Numbered from the stretch's first letter, positions 43,686 through 53,062 are shown. The stretch: 64,000 bases of DNA from Candidatus Rifleibacteriota bacterium (GCA_015233565.1 JADFXM010000020.1:1-64000), one strand, 5' to 3'. Numbers and translations: made by a program. The notes: generated from the letters alone by a model not told the origin.

Positions 43686-45560
43686 ATGAAAAAACTTGGA
43701 TCGGTTTTGATGAAACCTGAATCGTTCAGTGAAATTGTAATGGGAAATACCGCACTTGTACGCGCAATGATTGAATCCGGAACCAAAGTCGTCACTTCAT
43801 ATCCCGGATCACCAACGCCTGAAATCGCCTCAGCAATAGCTTCCATAAGTCCGAGTGACCGGCCTTTTTATTTCGAATTTTCAACTAATGAAAAGGTCGC
43901 CACGGAAGTGGCCTGCGGAGCATCTCTTAACGGTCACTTATCCTCTGTTTTCTTTAAAAGCGTTGGATTGAATGTAGCGTTGGATTCATTTGTACAACTT
44001 TCTTTATTCGAATTGATCGGGGGAATGGTAATTATTATTGGTGACGATCCTGGCGCAAACTCATCTCAAAATGAACAGGATAATCGGCACATCGCAAAAA
44101 TGTCCTATACCCCAATTTTTGAGCCTGCTACACCGCAGGAAGCATATGAAATGTATAAAGAAGCCGCGCTACTTTCAACCGAACTTAAGTTTCCAGTTAT
44201 CGTTCGAATGACAACACACGTTTGTCACGCTAAAGAGAAAGTTAAATTTGCAGGAATTGAAACCAGGAATTCTGATAATTCCCCCAGATTTGATCCCAAG
44301 AACGGCCCATACATTCCAATTACAGCTCTGGCATTGAAACTGAAAAAAAAGACTCTCGAAAAACTTTCCAGATTGAAGGATTACTCCGATTCGTGCAAAT
44401 TCAACCAACTCATCGAAAACAACAGCCAGAAGGGAATAATCACCTGCGGCCTTCCTTTTGAATCTCTCATGGACTCTCTTTCAGAAACACAGGAAAAAAT
44501 CGACATTCTGAAAATCGCAATGCCATTTCCACTCCCCAGAAAGACTATAGTCAATTTTCTGAAAAAACATAAGGAAGTAAAAATAATTGAAGAACTTGAC
44601 CCAATTATTGAGCAAGAAGTAAAAGCCATCGCATTTGACGAAGAACTGAAAATTCGGGTTTTCGGAAAAACCTGTAACGATGATTTAATCGGTGAATACA
44701 CTCCATTCCGAGTCCAAGAAATTCTTTCACGCCAATGGCCGGAAATTTTCAAAAAACCTGAAATTGAAGAAATTTCCTTTCCAGCATCTGCCAGGCCCCC
44801 ACAGATGTGTCCAGGATGTGGCCACAGATCTGCTTTTCACGCGATAAAACAAGCACTTTCCCCCACCGCTATTTCTGTTGCTGACATTGGTTGCCACACT
44901 CTTGGATTTCTCGAACCCTACAATTTAGGTCAAGTATTGCTTTGTATGGGTGCCTCTTCAGGCCTTGCCTCGGGGCTTTCGTTATCAAACAGCACAAGAA
45001 AGGTTGTCGCATTTATTGGAGATTCCACTTTTTATCACGCTGGAAGTGCTGGAATTTTAAACTCCGTCTTCAACAAACACAATTTTACACTAATAATCAT
45101 GGAAAATGGAACAACAGCCATGACCGGCCACCAAGACCACCCGGGAGTTGGGACAAATTTCAACGGTGAAACAAATAAGATTCCCATTACAGAAGTATTG
45201 AAGGGTTACGGAGTACCATTTACCGAAGTTGATACTTACAATCAGAAAGAATTAAAAAAACTTGTACTTGAGTCTTATGAAAAAAGTGGTTTCAAGGTTA
45301 TCATAGCGAGACATCCTTGTATGCTCAAACAAGTCAGAGATCAGAAACATGCTGGTAAATACATTTCCAGGCAAGTGGATATTGATCCCCAAGTTTGCGG
45401 AAAACTCCATACATGTCTGAAACAGTTTGCCTGTCCGACATTTACTGTAGACACTAAAGGTGCTGTAACGGTCAATTCAGATCTTTGCATTGGCGATGGT
45501 TCCTGCCGTCAGACATGTTCCCTTCAAGCTATCGATGTTCCAAGAAAAAATAAGGAGTAA
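43686..45560 (+). CDS. iorA: Indolepyruvate ferredoxin oxidoreductase, alpha subunit
   Basis: This 624-residue subunit, with IorB, oxidises aryl pyruvates (from Trp, Phe, Tyr) to aryl-acetyl-CoA, passing electrons to ferredoxin. The N-terminal part carries SYPGSPTPEI and a Glu-rich TPP-enzyme fold, and the central part has MCPGCGHRSAFHAI. The TPP motif follows (GDSTFYHAGSAGILN, then NGTTAMTGHQDHPG). The C terminus has a cysteine-rich ferredoxin-like region (VCGKLHTCLKQFAC and LCIGDGSCRQTC). It is typical of anaerobic amino-acid fermenters and archaea. GGAG precedes the ATG. The beta gene follows seven bases after the stop. Confidence 0.92.
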   Translation: MKKLGSVLMKPESFSEIVMGNTALVRAMIESGTKVVTSYPGSPTPEIASAIASISPSDRPFYFEFSTNEKVATEVACGASLNGHLSSVFFKSVGLNVALDSFVQLSLFELIGGMVIIIGDDPGANSSQNEQDNRHIAKMSYTPIFEPATPQEAYEMYKEAALLSTELKFPVIVRMTTHVCHAKEKVKFAGIETRNSDNSPRFDPKNGPYIPITALALKLKKKTLEKLSRLKDYSDSCKFNQLIENNSQKGIITCGLPFESLMDSLSETQEKIDILKIAMPFPLPRKTIVNFLKKHKEVKIIEELDPIIEQEVKAIAFDEELKIRVFGKTCNDDLIGEYTPFRVQEILSRQWPEIFKKPEIEEISFPASARPPQMCPGCGHRSAFHAIKQALSPTAISVADIGCHTLGFLEPYNLGQVLLCMGASSGLASGLSLSNSTRKVVAFIGDSTFYHAGSAGILNSVFNKHNFTLIIMENGTTAMTGHQDHPGVGTNFNGETNKIPITEVLKGYGVPFTEVDTYNQKELKKLVLESYEKSGFKVIIARHPCMLKQVRDQKHAGKYISRQVDIDPQVCGKLHTCLKQFACPTFTVDTKGAVTVNSDLCIGDGSCRQTCSLQAIDVPRKNKE

Positions 45561-45567
45561 GGCGAAG

Positions 45568-46143
45568 ATGAATATTTTCAATATATATATTTCCGGCGTA
45601 GGAGGACAGGGAGTTGGGGTATTAAGTGAATTAATCATCAGGGGCGCTGACCATTGCGGGAAAGAGGCAAAGGCAGTAGACACTCATGGATTGGCTCAAA
45701 GAGGCGGAGTGGTTGAATCTTTTGTTAGAATTGGAAACAATATACATTCGCCCTTAATAAAAGATCATGAGGCTGATTTGGTTATCGCACTTGAACGTCA
45801 TGAAGCTTTGCGCGCAATAAATAGATTTGGAAAGAAAGCTGGGACCCTGGCATATTTCGACGCTATCTGGCAACCTCTTGAAGTTAGACTCGGCACCTCA
45901 GGTGAAGTGACCAACTCACAAATCTCTGAAACCGCTATTCGCAAAAATATAAAAGTTTTATCCATGAAACCGGTTGAAATTCCCGACACACGAATGCAAA
46001 ACATCTCGTTACTTTCAGTGATAATAAAAAATTCCATAATTCCAGGATTGACAAAAGAATGTGTAATCAAGGCGATGAGTGATTTTTGGGATTCTGCGAC
46101 CCTCGAATCCAACATTAGGCTAATCGAGAAATTTTCGAATTGA
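45568..46143 (+). CDS. iorB: Indolepyruvate ferredoxin oxidoreductase, beta subunit
   Basis: This 191-residue subunit is the gamma-type domain of 2-oxoacid:ferredoxin oxidoreductases (ISGVGGQGVGVLSELI, then DTHGLAQRGGVVESFVRIG, AIWQPLEVRLG). It pairs with the alpha subunit to bind coenzyme A and close the active site. ATG 45568 is used, although the frame is open upstream into iorA. An inverted-end repeat begins 23 bases after the stop. The pair forms a two-gene operon. Confidence 0.9.
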   Translation: MNIFNIYISGVGGQGVGVLSELIIRGADHCGKEAKAVDTHGLAQRGGVVESFVRIGNNIHSPLIKDHEADLVIALERHEALRAINRFGKKAGTLAYFDAIWQPLEVRLGTSGEVTNSQISETAIRKNIKVLSMKPVEIPDTRMQNISLLSVIIKNSIIPGLTKECVIKAMSDFWDSATLESNIRLIEKFSN

Positions 46144-46165
46144 AACTGTGAAACAAACTGCAGTT

Positions 46166-46268
46166 ATACCAATCCCACGAAATAATAGGGTAACTTTTTC
46201 GACGGTTTACAGCACCAGAGACTTGATCAAACCTATCAATTTGTATGATTACATATAATTATTGGTAT
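46166..46268. repeat. Short inverted-end repeat (103 bp), copy 2
   Basis: Ends ATACCAAT (46166-46173) and ATTGGTAT (46261-46268) are perfect inverted repeats, with length almost equal to the copy at 13912. The inside differs. A TATAAT at 46254-46259 lies near the right end, facing the cytochrome gene at 46305. No open frame is encoded. It is located 23 bases after iorB and 36 bases before the next gene. Confidence 0.6.
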
Positions 46269-46304
46269 TACAATACTAAGTAGAAAAAAGGTTAAAGAGA
46301 CTTT

Positions 46305-47138
46305 ATGATGCCTTTTGGAAATGTTTTGCTCGGTGCAGGTTTGGGTATTCTGGCATTAGTTTTAGGTGGAATAAAGTTGGTAAGCCCAGCCAGTCCAAAA
46401 CATCGCCAGGGAGCGCGAATTGCAGCTTTGGCCAGCTTTGCTCTTTTGTGGACCATGGCTGAACGAATCCTAAAATACCAAATTGCGCTTTCCTGGTGGT
46501 CGAGAATTCATGTTTTACTTGGAATTGCAACATTCATTGTTTTTATAGCGAAGTTTTGTGCTTCACGTAAAATATATTTCACGCCACGACTGTTGAGACC
46601 CCTAGGCTTTGCCCTAACGGCGCTTTTCCCTTTGGCGGCTTTCGGACTCGCTCTTCCATTTATAAGTCATGCCTCTTCTTGGAATCACTTGAAACCCACT
46701 GAAATTACCCAAAATCCAGTTCAAGAAAGCTTTAATCTATGTTGCACATCGTGCCACACTCGCGAAAAGGCTGTAGAAGGTCTCGGAATTCGTATCATTC
46801 CTGATTGGATAAACATCACCGAACCTATGGCCTGGGCAGGAACATTGCCGAGGGAAAGCACTCGCGGAGCACTTGCAGCCATTCTGGCTGTCTCCCAATC
46901 TTCGGAAATCGGAAGTCTTCCCTCATCACTAAATGTTGCATCACTTGATCCGATAGACAAACATTGTATTAATTGTCACGATAAACAAAGAACTCTGAGA
47001 ACCAGGAAAACACCGGAATTATGGAGAACGACCATTATCAGGATGCAGGGATATGCACAAAAAATGCCCAATTCCCCCAAAATAGACGAAAAAGCCTTGG
47101 AAGAAGTCCTGGAATTTCTTCGTCAAAAACAACCCTGA
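46305..47138 (+). CDS. Membrane diheme c-type cytochrome
   Basis: This 277-residue protein has three N-terminal transmembrane helices (about 7-27, 42-60 and 68-84), another at about 100-120, then a periplasmic domain with two heme c sites: CTSCH (Cys147, Cys150, His151) and CINCH (Cys221, Cys224, His225). Met/His axial ligands cannot be fixed. It probably carries electrons to the oxidase encoded next to it on the opposite strand. The gene converges with ctaB and overlaps it by 16 bases. The start is ATG 46305 (a second ATG follows directly). I do not recognise a named family. Confidence 0.75.
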   Translation: MMPFGNVLLGAGLGILALVLGGIKLVSPASPKHRQGARIAALASFALLWTMAERILKYQIALSWWSRIHVLLGIATFIVFIAKFCASRKIYFTPRLLRPLGFALTALFPLAAFGLALPFISHASSWNHLKPTEITQNPVQESFNLCCTSCHTREKAVEGLGIRIIPDWINITEPMAWAGTLPRESTRGALAAILAVSQSSEIGSLPSSLNVASLDPIDKHCINCHDKQRTLRTRKTPELWRTTIIRMQGYAQKMPNSPKIDEKALEEVLEFLRQKQP

Positions 47139-48037
47139 GCTATAGAAAGAATTCCACCGCCAAGAAGAGCGTTCCAGAGCAGAAATGCTCCATGGAAGAA
47201 ATTTGCGTTTTGAAATATTTTCCTTGATCCGAAAAAAATTGAGGATAAAAGACAAACTCCACACCAGAAGAGGAAGTTAGGAAAATGCAAATCTCTTCCA
47301 AAAACTGTTAAAAAGCAGGTTCCCATGCTTACCATGGCAAGTATACCAATTCCGTAGCCACCAATTTCATGGTACAAATTTCCAATTTCTGATTTTTCAT
47401 ACTCTTTTTCATATGTAAGTACAAGAATACAAAAATGTGCTACCTGCCAAAAATAGGACAGCCCAACCAAGAAAAAGCACATCCTGTCTGTTTCAGAACC
47501 ACCTCCGGCCAAAAATCCCATGATAGGTGGAAGGCATCCTGCAAATGCTCCCAGAAAAATAGCCCATGTCACTTTAGTTTTTAGAGGAGTATAAACTCCG
47601 TTATAGATTGCCACCCCTAAAATTCCAAAGAATCCGATTTTCATTTCCTGGAAAACAAATAAAAGGCTCAAACCCAGAGACAATAACAAAATGGAAATAA
47701 TGCCAGCAAATCGTGGAGATATTTCCCCTGCCGGTAAAGGGCGATGTTTAGTGCGATCTATTTTCCGATCAGCATCTATTTCCTGTATCTGGTTGAGGGC
47801 ACCGGAACCCATAGCAAGAAAAAGCAGGCCAGCAAATAACCAAAGGGCATGACTCTGAATTTTTCCACCCCCAATGCAAAACCCAGCAACTGCTGAGCCA
47901 GCAATACAAACAGATGAGAAAAATTTAGTCAGTCGGAGGAAAATTCCAACGGCAATTCTCGTTGAGTTTTCCCGCAAACTACAGCTATTACTGACTTTTG
48001 TTACGAAACTTATCGGAAAAATTAGTTTCTGAAACAT
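47123..48037 (-). CDS. ctaB: Protoheme IX farnesyltransferase
   Basis: This UbiA-family membrane prenyltransferase (304 residues) adds a farnesyl tail to heme B, making heme O for the oxidase. The first Asp-rich motif NQIQEIDADRKIDRTKHRPLPAG is clear, and the second is degenerate in the region around YEKEYEKSEIGN. Eight or so hydrophobic helices follow the family pattern. The N-terminal 35 residues before RLTKFFSSVC may be excess. It is co-directional with the oxidase genes but separated from ctaC by 200 bases, and overlaps the convergent cytochrome gene by 16 bases. Confidence 0.85.
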   Translation of the reverse strand: MFQKLIFPISFVTKVSNSCSLRENSTRIAVGIFLRLTKFFSSVCIAGSAVAGFCIGGGKIQSHALWLFAGLLFLAMGSGALNQIQEIDADRKIDRTKHRPLPAGEISPRFAGIISILLLSLGLSLLFVFQEMKIGFFGILGVAIYNGVYTPLKTKVTWAIFLGAFAGCLPPIMGFLAGGGSETDRMCFFLVGLSYFWQVAHFCILVLTYEKEYEKSEIGNLYHEIGGYGIGILAMVSMGTCFLTVFGRDLHFPNFLFWCGVCLLSSIFFGSRKIFQNANFFHGAFLLWNALLGGGILSIAQGCF

Positions 48038-48237
48038 TGCTAAAAATGGCCCTCAGAAGCAATCACAGTAACTCTCCTAGAATCGCTGAAATTTCCACAG
48101 CAGTTCTCGGCGAGTATTTCAATCGATTGGCATTAGTACAAATTTTCATCGTCGAACAAAGAGGAAACCTCATTAAAAAAAAAGCTTCTCAAGCCAATCC
48201 AAACATTGACCGCGAATAGCTGAAATTTCAAATATTT

Positions 48238-49146
48238 TCATCGCAGCGTTTTGATGAACTCAATCATCGCATCAAGATCGTCATTGGAAAGCCCTTTTGG
48301 AGTAGGCATTATGGGAGGAAAACCTTTAACAATATCCATTTGCGGATCAAGAATTGAGGATTTCAAATGAGTGATATCTTCGTGAACGGTTATTTCCATC
48401 CCATCTTTGATAACAATGGTTTCTTTTCCGAAAAGACCTTTGAATGTCGGTGCAGACAATTGGGTTCCGTCAAGTGAATGGCATGACAAACATCCTTGCA
48501 TCCGTAACGCCTTCAAACCTCTTTCGGGAATGGAAAGACTCGTATCGGCTTTTGAATACCAATTTTCAAATTCTCCGGGAGACAAAACAGCAATTTGAGT
48601 AATCATTTCGGAATGTTGCAATCCGCAATATTCAGCGCAATACAATGTATATGTTCCGATTTTATCCTGCCGAAACCAGGTGAAGTTTTCCATCCCGGGA
48701 ACAGCATCCCGCTTAATTCGAAAAGCTGGAACGTAAAAACTGTGTAAAACATCCTCTGATACAATGGAAACTTTTATCGGTTTTCCTTGAGGAACCCAAA
48801 GTTCGTTATAAACTTTACCGTTCGGATATTCAAATCGCCAGGCCCATTGTTTTGCAATAGCAGTAACTGGAAAAGCATCCTTTGGAACTGTTCGACTTGC
48901 TTTAAATCCCGACCATCCGAAATAAAACATTGGAATAACCAGAAGAACAGGGATAACAGTCCAGGTTATTTCAAGGATGAGATTTCCCTGAATGTATTCC
49001 GCCTGCGAATTTCTCGAATGATGATATTTGTACAAGCAGAATAGAGTAAAAAGAACAAGTCCAAGCAGAATCACCAAAGAAACGCCGATGATGAAAAGGA
49101 AGGTTTGGTCAATTTGATCGCCAGGACTAAGGAAAATGGGATACAT
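48238..49146 (-). CDS. ctaC: Cytochrome c oxidase subunit II with fused cytochrome c domain
   Basis: This 302-residue subunit has two transmembrane helices (about 14-38 and 59-78). The CuA domain shows His135, Cys170, Glu172, Cys174, His178 and Met181 in YCAEYCGLQHSEM. A C-terminal cytochrome c domain has heme site CLSCH (Cys219, Cys222, His223) and a likely Met ligand in PPIMPTPKGLS. The fused cytochrome marks it as a caa3-type oxidase. It takes electrons from a soluble or membrane carrier and passes them to CuA. The gene comes last in the run ctaD-ctaE-ctaF-ctaC, which is not the usual order. Confidence 0.93.
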   Translation of the reverse strand: MYPIFLSPGDQIDQTFLFIIGVSLVILLGLVLFTLFCLYKYHHSRNSQAEYIQGNLILEITWTVIPVLLVIPMFYFGWSGFKASRTVPKDAFPVTAIAKQWAWRFEYPNGKVYNELWVPQGKPIKVSIVSEDVLHSFYVPAFRIKRDAVPGMENFTWFRQDKIGTYTLYCAEYCGLQHSEMITQIAVLSPGEFENWYSKADTSLSIPERGLKALRMQGCLSCHSLDGTQLSAPTFKGLFGKETIVIKDGMEITVHEDITHLKSSILDPQMDIVKGFPPIMPTPKGLSNDDLDAMIEFIKTLR

Positions 49147-49163
49147 AAATTCTCTTTCTCTTC

Positions 49164-49466
49164 TTACCGAAACCAGACGTCAAAAAAGGTGAATCCGATG
49201 AATATCCCCAAAAGAAGCAACGACAAGAGAAACACATATTTAATCAATGGTGGCTCATCCTTCAAATTCATAAAGAAAAGTGCCACCAATGAGGCTTTAC
49301 TGGTTGATATGGTTAAAGCAATCCAGATGTTCAAACGACCCAGGTTGAACAAAGAATTGAGCAAGGTCAATCCCGTTAGCGCGAGAAGTAACAGCCAGAT
49401 TCCTACTGAAAATGGGAAAAGCGTAGGTGAAACTTTCAAAGTTTTTTTTCCGGATATTTCGCTCAT
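49164..49466 (-). CDS. ctaF: Cytochrome c oxidase subunit IV
   Basis: This small protein of 100 residues has three hydrophobic helices and matches the CtaF/CoxF-type subunit IV (LTGLTLLNSLFNLGRLNIWIA, then ASLVALFFMNLKDE). It is part of the A-type oxidase, and its role is not well fixed. Its start overlaps the ctaE stop by four bases, and it lies between ctaE and ctaC. Confidence 0.85.
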   Translation of the reverse strand: MSEISGKKTLKVSPTLFPFSVGIWLLLLALTGLTLLNSLFNLGRLNIWIALTISTSKASLVALFFMNLKDEPPLIKYVFLLSLLLLGIFIGFTFFDVWFR

Positions 49467-50056
49467 GGAACTACCACATAAAAGAGAGGAAAAATGTAAA
49501 TCCAGATCAAATCAACCAGATGCCAGTATAATCCGGAATTTTCCAGAAAGATGTCATTTTCTTCTGTAAGTTTACCAGTATGAATCCACCAGGCCATGAT
49601 GCTTAAAAGGAAAGCGCCTATTAACACATGAACTGCATGCAAACCAGTCAAAAGAAAATACAAACTGAAGAAAATCATTTCCCCCTTTGGTTTATTCTGC
49701 ATAACTAGAGAATTTGGAAACAACCCATGTTCAAACTTACCATGCCATTCAACCCCTTTGATCATAAGAAAGATAAGGGCGCAAACGATAGTTCCTATTA
49801 AATACATGAGTGCATCACGTTTTGAATTTGAACGAAGATTGATAATGGATAAAACAACAAATAAACTGCTGGTCAATAACACAACAGTGTTCACGGAACC
49901 CAGCAGCAGGGAAAGATTTTTGGCCGCATCGGAAAATTCCTGAGGATAACGATTGGAATAGATCGCATAGAGGAGAAACAATCCCCCGAAAAGAATCAAT
50001 TCCGTAAAGAGAAAAATCCACATGCCCATTCTGGAACCGGTCGAATCTTTATGCAT
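49463..50056 (-). CDS. ctaE: Cytochrome c oxidase subunit III
   Basis: This subunit III of about 197 residues has five transmembrane helices and carries the motifs MGMWIFLFTELILFGG, KGVEWHGKFEHG, and GLHAVHVLIGAF, YWHLVDLIWIYIFP. ATG 50054-50056 is chosen. It overlaps the ctaD stop by eight bases, and the frame opens further upstream only within ctaD. In aa3/caa3 oxidases it stabilises proton uptake in subunit I. Confidence 0.9.
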   Translation of the reverse strand: MHKDSTGSRMGMWIFLFTELILFGGLFLLYAIYSNRYPQEFSDAAKNLSLLLGSVNTVVLLTSSLFVVLSIINLRSNSKRDALMYLIGTIVCALIFLMIKGVEWHGKFEHGLFPNSLVMQNKPKGEMIFFSLYFLLTGLHAVHVLIGAFLLSIMAWWIHTGKLTEENDIFLENSGLYWHLVDLIWIYIFPLFYVVVP

Positions 50057-51671
50057 GGGTAATGGGTATCCCGCGAAAGTCATAAGGGTCACGAGTAATC
50101 TTTGGGGGTTCGACAAAATTTTCCAATGGAGGAGGAGAAGAAATTGTCCACTCAAGTGTTGCTCCACCCCACGGGTTTCCAGGAGCAATTTCACCTTTTC
50201 GCATTCCCTGGAAAAGGTTTACAAACATTATCAATAGTCCCAGGGCAGTAATCCAGGAACCTACCGTCGATAAAATTTGGAGGGGTTGAAATTGCGGCAG
50301 ATAGTCGTAGTATCTCCTGGGCATCCCCTGAAGCCCCATTATCAACATAGGAAAATAGAGTATGTTAAAGCCGACAGTGAGTAGAAACCAGCTACGGATG
50401 GCCCATTTGAACGAGTACATCCGACCGAATATTTTCGGGAGCCAGAAATGAAATCCGGCAAAAAAACCGAATATCGTTCCACCAAAGATGACGTAATGAA
50501 AATGTGCAACAACAAAATAGGTATCGTGAACATGCATATCGGTTCCGGCTGACCCTATTACGAGACCGCATAATCCACCCAAAGAGAAAAGGAAAATAAA
50601 AGAAAGGGCAAAGAGAAACGGGGGAGTAAGATAAATGGAACCCTTATACAAAGTGGCAATCCAATTGAAAACTTTTATGGCACTTGGAATTGCTACAACA
50701 AATGACAAAAAAGAAAAGACCCCTACCGCAAAGTCGCTCATTCCTGTTACAAACATATGATGTCCCCAAACCAGGGAACCGGCAAAAGCAATTAGAAAAC
50801 CAGAAACCACTATAAAATTATAACCAAAAATAGGTTTTCGTGAAAAAACCGGAATGATGTCGGATATAATACCCATTGCAGGAAGTATCATGATATATAC
50901 CGCCGGATGAGAATATATCCAAAACAGGTGTTGATATAAAAGGGGGTCTCCCCCTTTCGTGGGGTCAAATAGGCCGAAGCCGAGAAATCTTTCCAAAAAT
51001 ACCAACAAAACTGTCACAGCTAAAATCGGCGTGGCCAAAACCTGTATCCAAGCGGTGAAATAGAGTGACCAAGTGAAAAGGGGAATCTTTTGCCAAGTCA
51101 TCTCCGGAGCCCTAAGTCGATGAACGGTTGTAATGAAATTAAGTCCAGTCAAAATTGAAGAAAAGCCAAGAATAAAAACAGCCAAAACTGACATCGAGAC
51201 ATTGGTTTTGGTAATTGTACTAAAAGGAACGTAGAATGTCCAACCCGTGTCCGGTGCACCACCACCGGAAAACAAGGATACAATGGCCATTACCGCCCCG
51301 GCAATATAGAGCCACCATGATAAAAGATTCAATCGTGGAAAAAAAACGTCCTTTGCACCGATCTGGATCGGCAAAAAAATGTTTCCAAAACTCGCTGAAT
51401 TACTTGGAATGACCACCAGAAAAATCATAATAACCCCGTGAACGGTGAACAAGGCATTATAAGTCTGGGGCCCCATCAAATTCGGTCCTGGAGTCATCAG
51501 TTTCAATCTCAGAAGTAACCCGAGAACCGCCGCTATAGCGAAAAAAAACAATATGGAGCCCAGGTACAGTATTCCGATTCGCTTATGATCAGTTGAAAAA
51601 ATCCAGGAAAAAAACGCCGACCGATTCTCTTGATTCTTCAGAAAATTAAATGTGTTATCTTTGTTTTCCAT
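50049..51671 (-). CDS. ctaD: Cytochrome c oxidase subunit I, A2-type
   Basis: This 540-residue subunit I has twelve transmembrane helices and holds heme a, heme a3 and CuB. The motif WIYSHPAVYIM (Tyr253, Ser254, His255) replaces the XGHPEV sequence of A1 oxidases, so the proton-channel Glu is missing and Tyr/Ser take its place, the mark of A2 oxidases. Other ligands lie in HDTYFVVAHFHYVIFGG and WGHHMF. It reduces O2 to water and pumps protons. It is the second gene of the run starting with the SCO-like gene upstream, and its stop overlaps ctaE. Confidence 0.93.
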   Translation of the reverse strand: MENKDNTFNFLKNQENRSAFFSWIFSTDHKRIGILYLGSILFFFAIAAVLGLLLRLKLMTPGPNLMGPQTYNALFTVHGVIMIFLVVIPSNSASFGNIFLPIQIGAKDVFFPRLNLLSWWLYIAGAVMAIVSLFSGGGAPDTGWTFYVPFSTITKTNVSMSVLAVFILGFSSILTGLNFITTVHRLRAPEMTWQKIPLFTWSLYFTAWIQVLATPILAVTVLLVFLERFLGFGLFDPTKGGDPLLYQHLFWIYSHPAVYIMILPAMGIISDIIPVFSRKPIFGYNFIVVSGFLIAFAGSLVWGHHMFVTGMSDFAVGVFSFLSFVVAIPSAIKVFNWIATLYKGSIYLTPPFLFALSFIFLFSLGGLCGLVIGSAGTDMHVHDTYFVVAHFHYVIFGGTIFGFFAGFHFWLPKIFGRMYSFKWAIRSWFLLTVGFNILYFPMLIMGLQGMPRRYYDYLPQFQPLQILSTVGSWITALGLLIMFVNLFQGMRKGEIAPGNPWGGATLEWTISSPPPLENFVEPPKITRDPYDFRGIPITHA

Positions 51672-51690
51672 ATTATCCTGAAGGCGGATC

Positions 51691-52677
51691 CTATCTTTTT
51701 TTTCTCAAAAGAAAGAAAAAGAAAACCACGCCAAAAATTAAAATTGTTATTCCCGAAATCCTCATGATATTCAGGGCGTATTTTTTTCCCGCTGAGTCAT
51801 ATGTAAAGCAAAATGAAACCATAGATTGAATACCTGCACCCACCTTTCCTTCGGCTGCTTCGTGCAACGCAAGAGTGACACTCAGTGGAAGGAAACTGGT
51901 ACCATGAAGGTAACGAACGATTTTCCCTTCAGGAGTGACAAAAATCAATGCGACCGGGTGAACAATTCCTTTGTCGGTCCGTTGAAATCCGAAGCCTGCT
52001 GCTAACGTAACAGCTCGAATGCTGTGGAAAGACCCGCAAAGAAAATGCCAGGCATCACTTGGAAAGCGCTCCCCCAGAGGAAAAACGAAATCAGATTTCT
52101 TTTTGGAGGCGGTGACTGGGGAATCTTTTTCGTCAATTGAAATGGAAAGAATGTTAAAATCTTTTCCAGGTACAAGAGTAAGTTGCCTAACCACTTCGCC
52201 GATTGCGCTCTGAAGAATATTGCATGAAGAAGGGCATGTATAAAATACAAAGGCAAAAATAGTTGGTTTCGACAGAAATTCCTTCAAAAGTCGGGATTTC
52301 CCATTCTCATCGGTGAAAGAAATATCGAGCGGGAGAAAATTTCCTAATCGTTCATCAATCCCAAGAGTCATTGTTGCAGTTTTGGGCATTTCTACAGAGT
52401 CAGATGCAGCATTACTTTTTTTGCAACAGGAAGGTGAAGCTATTTTGGAATTTGGTTCAAAATTCGTCATTCTTCTGGAACTGGAATCTTGAGAAAAAAC
52501 CGCGCACGAAGAGCCAAGCAAAAACAACAATACAGAGGTTCTTGCAAAATTAGCAAATTTGAATTTGCGAAAAATATCACAATGATCATCAAACCAGAAT
52601 TTCTTTTTGCCCGATGCGTAAAATTTATACCATATTGCAAGAAGCTCTACAAATAAGAAAATTTTCTCTTTGACCAT
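51691..52677 (-). CDS. SCO1/SenC-family copper-delivery protein with C-terminal anchor
   Basis: This protein of about 328 residues loads copper onto the CuA site of oxidase subunit II. The thioredoxin-like domain has the copper-binding Cys pair in FYTCPSSCNIL and the later His in GIVHPVALIF. A second region with CCKK lies near the signal. ATG 52677 is preferred because AGGAA lies eight bases upstream. The frame is open to 52851, but that part looks non-coding. A hydrophobic signal lies at about 55 residues from this start, and a C-terminal transmembrane segment plus RKKR tail follows the domain. Co-directional with ctaD. Confidence 0.8.
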   Translation of the reverse strand: MVKEKIFLFVELLAIWYKFYASGKKKFWFDDHCDIFRKFKFANFARTSVLLFLLGSSCAVFSQDSSSRRMTNFEPNSKIASPSCCKKSNAASDSVEMPKTATMTLGIDERLGNFLPLDISFTDENGKSRLLKEFLSKPTIFAFVFYTCPSSCNILQSAIGEVVRQLTLVPGKDFNILSISIDEKDSPVTASKKKSDFVFPLGERFPSDAWHFLCGSFHSIRAVTLAAGFGFQRTDKGIVHPVALIFVTPEGKIVRYLHGTSFLPLSVTLALHEAAEGKVGAGIQSMVSFCFTYDSAGKKYALNIMRISGITILIFGVVFFFFLLRKKR

Positions 52678-52860
52678 CTTAAATATTCCTAAATTTTTCA
52701 GAAACCTTAATCTCGGGTTGGAAATTTCCCCAAAGATTATTTCAAATTTCCTTGGACAATTTCTTTTAAAATTCACCACACGAAATTTTGCCAAACTTTT
52801 TTGTCGTTTGTATTCATTATTTTTCTTAGAATAAAAATCCTCATAGGACAAAAATCAATA

Positions 52861-52875
52861 CGGTCCTGGGGACCG
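52861..52875. other. Small perfect hairpin in the SCO-pyrC divergent gap
   Basis: CGGTCC-TGG-GGACCG is a six-base-pair palindrome with a three-base loop, between the minus-strand SCO gene and the plus-strand pyr operon. It could be an operator for either side. No regulator is known. Confidence 0.3.
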
Positions 52876-53052
52876 CAGTGCGATCTTACGCCCTAAATAG
52901 TTCTTATTTTTTAACATTATACTTGAAATCTTAATCGTGAGTCTACCCTAATTTTTTCCTGAAATTCTCTTCTCTCCGGCTTCTTTTTATTGCTTAACTC
53001 CAATTCTCTATTTTCATTTACTGAAATTAAAACTTTTTATTTCGCTTCCTTT

Positions 53053-53062
53053 GTGCTATAAT
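53053..53062 (+). promoter_or_regulatory. Putative extended -10 promoter of the pyr operon
   Basis: The hexamer TATAAT (53057-53062) is preceded by TGC, giving an extended -10. No good -35 is seen. Transcription would start near 53069 and give a leader of about 70 bases that contains a small CCGTT/AACGG hairpin (53086-53097). I saw no attenuator. Confidence 0.5.

Noticed and set aside
47341..47352. TATACCAATTCC inside ctaB, similar to the repeat ends
   Set aside because: It lies in conserved coding sequence with no partner end, so it is taken as chance.
47998..48219. Plus-strand frame between ctaB and ctaC
   Set aside because: It mostly reads antisense to the ctaB start and the gap, with no features of a real protein.
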